Shown here: positions 6,332-11,155 of the stretch, piece after piece
Layout: each line of letters begins with the position of its first letter
How positions within the stretch are numbered: position 1 is the first letter of the stretch
Source of the DNA: Mycoplasmatota bacterium
GTDB taxonomy: Bacteria > Bacillota_I > Bacilli_A > Izemoplasmatales > Izemoplasmataceae
Assembly (NCBI GenBank): GCA_022712785.1
Contig: JAFLJX010000116.1
Location: 1-11,155, forward strand
Length of the DNA stretch: 11,155 nt
Direction: 5' to 3'
Program-made: the position numbers and the translations under genes
Notes under the pieces: generated by a model
The model's database searches: none
Told to the model about the DNA's origin: nothing
Seen by the model: the letters and a program-made list of their open reading frames with translations, nothing else

Positions 6332-6780
6332 TGAAGGTGAATTTATTAATTAATGGACAAAAGAAAACTTTTCTAATTGAAGCTGGAGACTATTTACTAG
6401 ATACACTTAGAAAACAAAATTATTTAAGTGTTAAAAAAGGTTGCGACAATTCAAGTTGCGGCGTTTGTACAGTTTTATTTGATGGTAAACCCATTAAGGC
6501 TTGTAGTTTATTAACTGCAAAAACTGAAGGTCATGAAGTTACTACTGTTGAAGGAATTCAAGATGAAGCAGATAAACTAAGTGATTATTTTGGACAAGAA
6601 GGAGCAGACCAATGTGGGTTCTGTACACCTGGTATGGCTTTAGCAGTTCACGCGTTAAAAGTAGAAAATAGTAACCCAACTGATGAGGAAATAAAAGAAT
6701 ATCTTACTGGTAACTTATGTAGATGTACAGGTTATCAATCACAACATATTGCTATAAGAAACTATTTGGAGGATAAATAA
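6331..6780 (+). CDS. xdhC: Xanthine dehydrogenase family, [2Fe-2S] subunit
   Basis: The 149-residue protein has the standard length of the small iron-sulfur subunit. The plant-ferredoxin-like N-terminal domain holds cluster ligands Cys38, Cys43, Cys46 and Cys58 (GCDNSSCGVC followed by KAC). The helical C-terminal domain holds Cys95, Cys98, Cys130 and Cys132 in QCGFCTPG and GNLCRCTGY, so all eight ligands are present. Gln94 of QCGFC is the residue that contacts the pterin dinucleotide in the family. It carries electrons from the molybdenum centre to the FAD subunit. GAGAGGTGA precedes the ATG, which overlaps the previous stop (TAATG), and its own stop overlaps the next ATG in the same way. Nothing is missing or unusual. 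The symbol follows E. coli naming for the Fe-S subunit. Confidence 0.95.
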   Translation: MKVNLLINGQKKTFLIEAGDYLLDTLRKQNYLSVKKGCDNSSCGVCTVLFDGKPIKACSLLTAKTEGHEVTTVEGIQDEADKLSDYFGQEGADQCGFCTPGMALAVHALKVENSNPTDEEIKEYLTGNLCRCTGYQSQHIAIRNYLEDK

Positions 6781-9092
6781 TGAAAGTCGTAAAACAAGTA
6801 CTTCCGTCAGTTGATGGAAAAGGGTTGATGATGGGTCGTCCGGCTTATACGGATGATTTAGCGGATCCAAATTGTCTAATTGTTAAAGTATTACGAAGTC
6901 CTCATCCACATGCGAAAATTGTAACAATTGATACTTCTAAAGCTGAAGCTTTAGAAGGTGTTGAATTAGTATTAACATATAAAGATTTTGAAAGAAGACC
7001 ACATACAAGAGCAGGTCAAGGATATCCTGAACCTTCTCCATATGATAAATTTGTTTTAGACCAATGGGTTAGATATGTTGGAGATGAAGCAGCTTGTGTT
7101 GCAGCTGTTGATGACGCAACTGCAGATGCTGCACTTAAGTTAATTGAAATTGAATGGGATATTTTAGAACCTATTTTAGATTTTGAAAAAGCATTAGATA
7201 ATCCTGTTTTAATACATCCTGAACCTGAAATTTTTGAAAACTTCCCTATTGGGTTTGATCCAAAAAGAAACTTAGCTGCTGGATATCATATGGAAGTTGG
7301 AAATGTTGAAGATTCATTAAAAGATTGTGAAGTAGTAGTAGATGAAACATTCTTTACACAAGCTCAAGCTCATGCTGCTATGGAACCTCATACAGTTAAC
7401 GCTAAATTTGATTATCAAAATAGATTAATGATTTATACATCAACACAAACTCCTTTCCATGTTAGAAGAATTATATCTCAAGCATTAAATTTCCCACTAT
7501 CTAGAATTAGAGTTATCAAGCCTAGAGTTGGTGGAGGATTTGGTGGGAAGCAACATATTCATGGTGAATTATTGGTAAGTACCGTGACTATAAAAACTGG
7601 TAAACCAGCAAAAATGGTTTACACAAGAAAAGAAGTTTTTGAATCTTCTTTCCAAAGACATCCAATGAAAATAAATATTAAATTAGGTGCTACGAAAGAA
7701 GGAGTCTTAAAAGCAATAGATTGTTATATTTTAAGTGATACTGGGGCTTATGGTGAACATGCATTAACTGTATTCATGGTTGCTGGTGCAAAAGTATTAC
7801 CTCTTTATAACAAAGTGGATTCTGTTAGATTCTATGGAGATGTTGTTTATACAAACCACACTTCTGCTGGAGCATACAGAGGATACGGTGCTATTCAAGG
7901 AAACTTTGCTGTTGAAAGTTCAATTGATATGTTGTGTGAAAAATTAGGAATGGATCCAATAGAATTCAGACAAAAAAATATGATTCTAAAAGATGAAACA
8001 TCTCCTATCTTTGCAATTATGGGTGAAGGTACTGAAGGTATAGCAATGAATATGGAATCATGTGAATTAGCATATTGTGTTACTAGAGGTAAAGAACTTA
8101 TTAATTGGGATAAAAAATATCCAAGGGTAGAACTTCCTGATTCAAAAGTTAAAGGTGTAGGTATGGCTATTGCAATGCAAGGTTCTGGTATACCTTATAT
8201 CGATATGGGAGCTGCAACTATTAAGTTAAATGATGACGGATTCTATAACTTATTAATTGGTGCAACAGACATTGGACAAGGTAGTGATACTATTCTTGCT
8301 CAAATAGCTGCTGAAGCACTTGGAACTACATTAGATAAAGTAATTGTATATTCTTCAGATACAGATTTAACTCCATTTGATGTTGGGGCTTATGCCTCAA
8401 GTACAACTTATGTTTCTGGTAATGCTGTTTATAAAGCAGCAATGAAAATGAGAGGCGAAATTTTAGTTGAAGCTGCATTAGCACTTGGTGTTAACGTTGA
8501 AGATATTGAATATGATGGTGTTTTAATAAAAGCTGGAGATAAAGAAATGACTTTAGTAGATTTATCAAACAGACTGTATTACAGTGAAGACCAAAAACAA
8601 TTAATGGTAACAAGTAGCTACTTTGGAACTAAATCACCACCACCATTCATGGCTGGATTTGTTGAAGTTGATGTTGATACCGAGACTGGTGAATTAGAAA
8701 TTATTGATTATGTAAGTGTAGTTGACTGTGGTACGCCAATAAACTTAGCTTTGGCAAAAGGACAAGTTGAAGGTGGTATCGTACAAGGAATTGGTATGGC
8801 TGTATACGAAGAAGTAATATACACTAAAAAAGGAAAAAAAGTAAATAATGATTTCCTTAATTACCACATTCCTACAAGAAGAGAAATTAATAAACTTACA
8901 ACAGAGTTTGCTGAAAGTTATGAAAAATCTGGACCATTTGGTGCAAAATCAGTAGGGGAAATTGGAATTGATACACCACCAGCTGCTATAGCTAACGCTG
9001 TATACAATGCTGTTGGAGTTAGAATTACAACTTTACCAATAACACCAGAAAAAATATTAGCTGGTATTTTAGCTAATAAAGCAAAGAAATAA
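6780..9092 (+). CDS. xdhA: Xanthine dehydrogenase family, molybdopterin-binding catalytic subunit
   Basis: This 770-residue catalytic subunit would hydroxylate a heterocycle at an electron-poor carbon using a molybdopterin dinucleotide. The N-terminal small domain (about 1-125) contains GRPAYTDDL and VLRSPHPHAKI. The cofactor-binding part follows with QAHAAMEPHT (196-205), GGGFGGKQ (251-258), AYRGYG (365-370), GATDIGQGSDT (493-503) and QVEGGIVQGIG (662-672). The family's catalytic base is Glu727 in GAKSVGEIG. GGAGG lies seven bases before the ATG, which overlaps the previous stop. The active-site Gly-rich loops match purine hydroxylases of the XdhD/clostridial type, but substrate residues cannot be assigned by eye, so xanthine, hypoxanthine, uric-acid-forming or nicotinate-like activity remain possible. 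There is no in-frame TGA, hence no encoded selenocysteine; a labile selenium ligand, known in some relatives, would leave no trace in the sequence. Confidence 0.93.
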   Translation: MKVVKQVLPSVDGKGLMMGRPAYTDDLADPNCLIVKVLRSPHPHAKIVTIDTSKAEALEGVELVLTYKDFERRPHTRAGQGYPEPSPYDKFVLDQWVRYVGDEAACVAAVDDATADAALKLIEIEWDILEPILDFEKALDNPVLIHPEPEIFENFPIGFDPKRNLAAGYHMEVGNVEDSLKDCEVVVDETFFTQAQAHAAMEPHTVNAKFDYQNRLMIYTSTQTPFHVRRIISQALNFPLSRIRVIKPRVGGGFGGKQHIHGELLVSTVTIKTGKPAKMVYTRKEVFESSFQRHPMKINIKLGATKEGVLKAIDCYILSDTGAYGEHALTVFMVAGAKVLPLYNKVDSVRFYGDVVYTNHTSAGAYRGYGAIQGNFAVESSIDMLCEKLGMDPIEFRQKNMILKDETSPIFAIMGEGTEGIAMNMESCELAYCVTRGKELINWDKKYPRVELPDSKVKGVGMAIAMQGSGIPYIDMGAATIKLNDDGFYNLLIGATDIGQGSDTILAQIAAEALGTTLDKVIVYSSDTDLTPFDVGAYASSTTYVSGNAVYKAAMKMRGEILVEAALALGVNVEDIEYDGVLIKAGDKEMTLVDLSNRLYYSEDQKQLMVTSSYFGTKSPPPFMAGFVEVDVDTETGELEIIDYVSVVDCGTPINLALAKGQVEGGIVQGIGMAVYEEVIYTKKGKKVNNDFLNYHIPTRREINKLTTEFAESYEKSGPFGAKSVGEIGIDTPPAAIANAVYNAVGVRITTLPITPEKILAGILANKAKK

Positions 9093-9110
9093 TTGAATAT
9101 AACTAGATTT

Positions 9111-9139
9111 ACTAAGACATGCGAAATGCATGTCTTAGT
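9111..9139 (+). other. Perfect 12-bp intercistronic hairpin between xdhA and hydA
   Basis: ACTAAGACATGC (9111-9122) and GCATGTCTTAGT (9128-9139) pair perfectly around a GAAAT loop. Only TT follows before TACTATG, so unlike the other terminators in this window it lacks a T run. It could be a partial terminator, an mRNA processing or 3'-end stabilising element that sets different levels for the hydroxylase and amidohydrolase genes, or a DNA-binding site. No promoter is visible between it and hydA, so some read-through is expected. Confidence 0.7.
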
Positions 9140-9165
9140 TTACTATGTTATTAAGAGGTGAGTCT

Positions 9166-10476
9166 ATGAATGATTTAGCAATTAGAAATATAATGTTTTT
9201 AAATGAAAATAACGAACTTGAATTTGGTAATATTTTTATAAAAGATGGCTTAATATCAGAAATTCAAACAGAAGATAATTGGAACAAAAGGATTGAATCT
9301 AAAGAAACATACGAAGGTAAAAAAAACTTTTTACTTCCTGGAATTATTGATCCTCATGTACATTTTGATTTGGACTTAGGTAAGATAAGCTCTTTAGATG
9401 ATTTTTATAGCGGAAGTGTAGCTGCAGCATATGGTGGAGTTACTACCTTTATAGATTTTTTAGACCCAGTATCAAATGCTCAAGATTTAGAAACTGCATT
9501 TTATAAAAGACTTGAACAAGCTAAAGATTCTGTTATTGATTATAAGTTTCATGCCACTGTAATGAATCCAAAAGGCAATGTATTAGAAATTGTACTTAAA
9601 ATGGAAGAACTTGGGATAAAGAGCGTTAAATTATTTACAACATATTCAGACTCAAATAGAAGAACTTATGATCAAGAAATTATTGAATTTTTAGAATTGT
9701 CGAAAGAAAAAGGATTTTTAGTTTTAGCTCATATTGAAAATGACGATATGATTCTACCAAGTGAAGATCATGACTATAGATATTTACCTATAGCCAGATC
9801 AACAGAAAGCGAAACAAGTGAAGCTTTAAAACTAGCTGAATTTAATAAACGTTTTGGTGGTAATCTATATATGGTGCATCTATCAAGTGGTAAAACTTTA
9901 ACCGCATTAAAAATGTTGTATGGTGATATTTTAAACAAAAGTTTCTTTGTTGAAAGTTGTCCTCATTACTTCATTTTTGATAACAGTGTTTTAGATCAAG
10001 AAGACGGTTATTTATACACAATGGCACCACCCCTAAGAAGTAGAAAAGAAGTTGATGAGTTAATAAGTAATATTGATTCTGTATATACGATTGGGACAGA
10101 CCATTGTACTTTTAAAAGAAAATTAAAAAATCAAAAGTTATTACAAGGTATGCCTCTTGGAGTAGGAGGGATAGAACATTCATTTTTAGTTATGAATAGT
10201 TTATTCAATATTCCTATTATTAAAAAGATGACTAAAAATGTAGCAACAGTTCATAATTTATTCCCGCAAAAAGGAATAATTAAAATAGGTAGTGATGCTG
10301 ATTTATTTATTATGGATAGAGAAGAAGCATTATTAAATAAAAATCATTCAAAGTGTGATTACAATTTATATGAAAATCACAAAAGTTACGGAGAAATACT
10401 TAGTACGATTTCTAGAGGAAAGTTCGTTATTAAAGATAATGAATTTATAGGTGGAAAAGGGAAATACATTAAATAA
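9166..10476 (+). CDS. hydA: Dihydropyrimidinase/D-hydantoinase-like cyclic amidohydrolase
   Basis: The 436-residue protein is an amidohydrolase-superfamily enzyme that should open a cyclic amide (hydantoin, dihydropyrimidine or a purine-derived ring) with a two-metal centre. The metal ligands of the dihydropyrimidinase group are all present: His64 and His66 in PGIIDPHVHF, the carboxylated Lys156 in SVKLFTTY, His189 in LAHIEN, His238 in MVHLSSG and Asp312 in GTDHCTF. The C-terminal beta-sandwich strands (IGSDADLFIMD) are also present. It is somewhat shorter than typical D-hydantoinases (about 460). I chose ATG 9166 over in-frame ATG 9145 because AAGAGGTGA at 9153-9161 lies inside the longer version and seven bases before 9166. 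It starts 73 bases after the hydroxylase genes, past a hairpin, and is 14 bases from ssnA. Its relative HyuA sits in the E. coli xdhD region. The natural substrate is unknown. Confidence 0.88.
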   Translation: MNDLAIRNIMFLNENNELEFGNIFIKDGLISEIQTEDNWNKRIESKETYEGKKNFLLPGIIDPHVHFDLDLGKISSLDDFYSGSVAAAYGGVTTFIDFLDPVSNAQDLETAFYKRLEQAKDSVIDYKFHATVMNPKGNVLEIVLKMEELGIKSVKLFTTYSDSNRRTYDQEIIEFLELSKEKGFLVLAHIENDDMILPSEDHDYRYLPIARSTESETSEALKLAEFNKRFGGNLYMVHLSSGKTLTALKMLYGDILNKSFFVESCPHYFIFDNSVLDQEDGYLYTMAPPLRSRKEVDELISNIDSVYTIGTDHCTFKRKLKNQKLLQGMPLGVGGIEHSFLVMNSLFNIPIIKKMTKNVATVHNLFPQKGIIKIGSDADLFIMDREEALLNKNHSKCDYNLYENHKSYGEILSTISRGKFVIKDNEFIGGKGKYIK

Positions 10477-10490
10477 TGGAGGATCAAAAT

Positions 10491-11155
10491 ATGAAATATG
10501 CTTTTATAAACGCAAAGATATATGACTATAATAAATTTAGCGAAAATCAATATGTGATTTTTGATAAGAAAATCTTAGAAGTAGGACCTATGAGTGATTT
10601 TAAGGATGATAACTATGAAATCACAGATTGTACAGACCATTTAGTAATACCTAGTTTCGTTGTTGGTCACGCACATATTTATTCTACGTTTGCAAGGGGA
10701 ATGATTCTTCCTTTTAGCGCAACTAATTTTCAAGAAATTCTTGATCAAATGTGGTGGAAAATGGATCGTAATTTAGATAATGAAATGAATTATTATAGTG
10801 GTATTGTTAGTGCTACTGATTATATGAAAAATGGAGTTACAACCATTATAGATCATCACGCAAGTGGTGTAGATATTAAGGGATCACTTAATGCTCTTAG
10901 AAAAGCAGTTACTGAAGATGCTGGATTACGTGGAATATTCTGTTTCGGAACTAGTGATAGATTTGACGTTGAAGAGTGTTTAGATGAGAATGTAACATTT
11001 ATCGAGGAAAATAATTCAACAAGTGCTAGAGGCTTATTTGGATTACATGCGTCGTTATCACTTAGTGAGGAAACTTTAAATAAAATCAGCAAAGTAATTA
11101 AAAACTATCCTATACATATTCATGTAGCTGAAAGCAAAATGGACCAAGAAGATAG
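10491..11155 (+). CDS. ssnA: SsnA-like putative aminohydrolase (N-terminal 221 residues, cut by window edge)
   Basis: The ATG at 10491 has GGAGG eight bases upstream, and the frame is open to the window end (221 full codons plus two bases). Family members are about 440 residues, so roughly half is present. It belongs to the amidohydrolase superfamily, near the chlorohydrolase/guanine-deaminase branch. Metal-binding features are His60 and His62 in GHAHIYSTFARGM and His211 in HIHVAES; GVTTIIDHHAS (115-125) and GLFGLHASLSLSEETL (181-196) are segments I associate specifically with SsnA, as are QMWWKMD (86-92) and GSLNALRKAV (131-140). SsnA is encoded beside ygfK and molybdenum hydroxylase genes in many purine-using bacteria; its reaction is still only putative, often suggested to be deamination or ring hydrolysis. 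The remaining active-site residues lie outside the window. The SsnA call is strong by motif recall. Confidence 0.87.
   Translation, partial: MKYAFINAKIYDYNKFSENQYVIFDKKILEVGPMSDFKDDNYEITDCTDHLVIPSFVVGHAHIYSTFARGMILPFSATNFQEILDQMWWKMDRNLDNEMNYYSGIVSATDYMKNGVTTIIDHHASGVDIKGSLNALRKAVTEDAGLRGIFCFGTSDRFDVEECLDENVTFIEENNSTSARGLFGLHASLSLSEETLNKISKVIKNYPIHIHVAESKMDQED

Noticed and set aside
6780..9092. Encoded selenocysteine in the molybdopterin subunit
   Set aside because: There is no in-frame TGA codon and no break in the reading frame.
10856..11092. Minus-strand open frame of 78 codons
   Set aside because: It is antisense to ssnA, whose frame is open and matches its family over the whole stretch.
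1..11155. Mobile elements, CRISPR arrays, tRNA or rRNA genes, recoded TGA
   Set aside because: No transposase, terminal repeats, regularly spaced repeats or RNA-gene folds are seen; TGA acts as a stop at 5530-5532, and tryptophan is TGG throughout.

Overview
The window comes from an AT-rich bacterium with Gram-positive-type expression signals: strong GGAGG-like ribosome binding sites, TATAAT-like -10 boxes, many T-tract terminators, and a lipoprotein signal peptide with a clear lipobox. Reading frames use the standard bacterial code. The gene at 4966-5532 ends with TGA and all tryptophans are TGG, so this is not a code-4 mycoplasma. A low-GC Firmicute or a deep Mollicutes relative that keeps the standard code (Izemoplasma, Haloplasma or Acholeplasma type) would fit. 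That placement is inference from composition and gene content, not from a marker alignment.

Left part (1-4731). A lipoprotein with the start of a 5'-nucleotidase-type metallophosphoesterase leaves the window on the minus strand. It is divergent from a plus-strand run of four independent genes: the ribosome-associated GTPase TypA/BipA, an OFA-type major facilitator transporter, a thioredoxin with a CPPC active site, and a GNAT acetyltransferase of the diamine-acetyltransferase-like type. Each of the four has its own ribosome binding site, its own T-tract terminator hairpin and usually a visible promoter, so they look monocistronic.

Right part (4732-11155). A control region with a 25-bp perfect palindrome, an extra half-site two helical turns away and two candidate -10 elements precedes a tightly packed operon. 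Its order is a MocA-like molybdenum-cofactor nucleotidyltransferase, then the FAD, [2Fe-2S] and molybdopterin subunits of a xanthine dehydrogenase family enzyme, then a dihydropyrimidinase/hydantoinase-like amidohydrolase, then SsnA-like aminohydrolase, which is cut by the window end. The first four genes are 4 bp apart or overlap by one base (TAATG). A 12-bp perfect hairpin separates the hydroxylase genes from the amidohydrolases.

Together the operon encodes a molybdenum hydroxylase, the enzyme that would tailor its cofactor, and two cyclic-amidohydrolase superfamily enzymes. This is the gene set of the E. coli ygfJ-ssnA-ygfM-xdhD-hyuA region and of clostridial purine-degrading, often selenium-dependent, hydroxylase clusters. 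The likely job is oxidation of a purine or similar N-heterocycle followed by hydrolytic ring opening or deamination. The true substrate cannot be read from the sequence. The divergent nucleotidase lipoprotein could feed nucleosides toward such a pathway, but it is about 4.8 kb away and under its own promoter.
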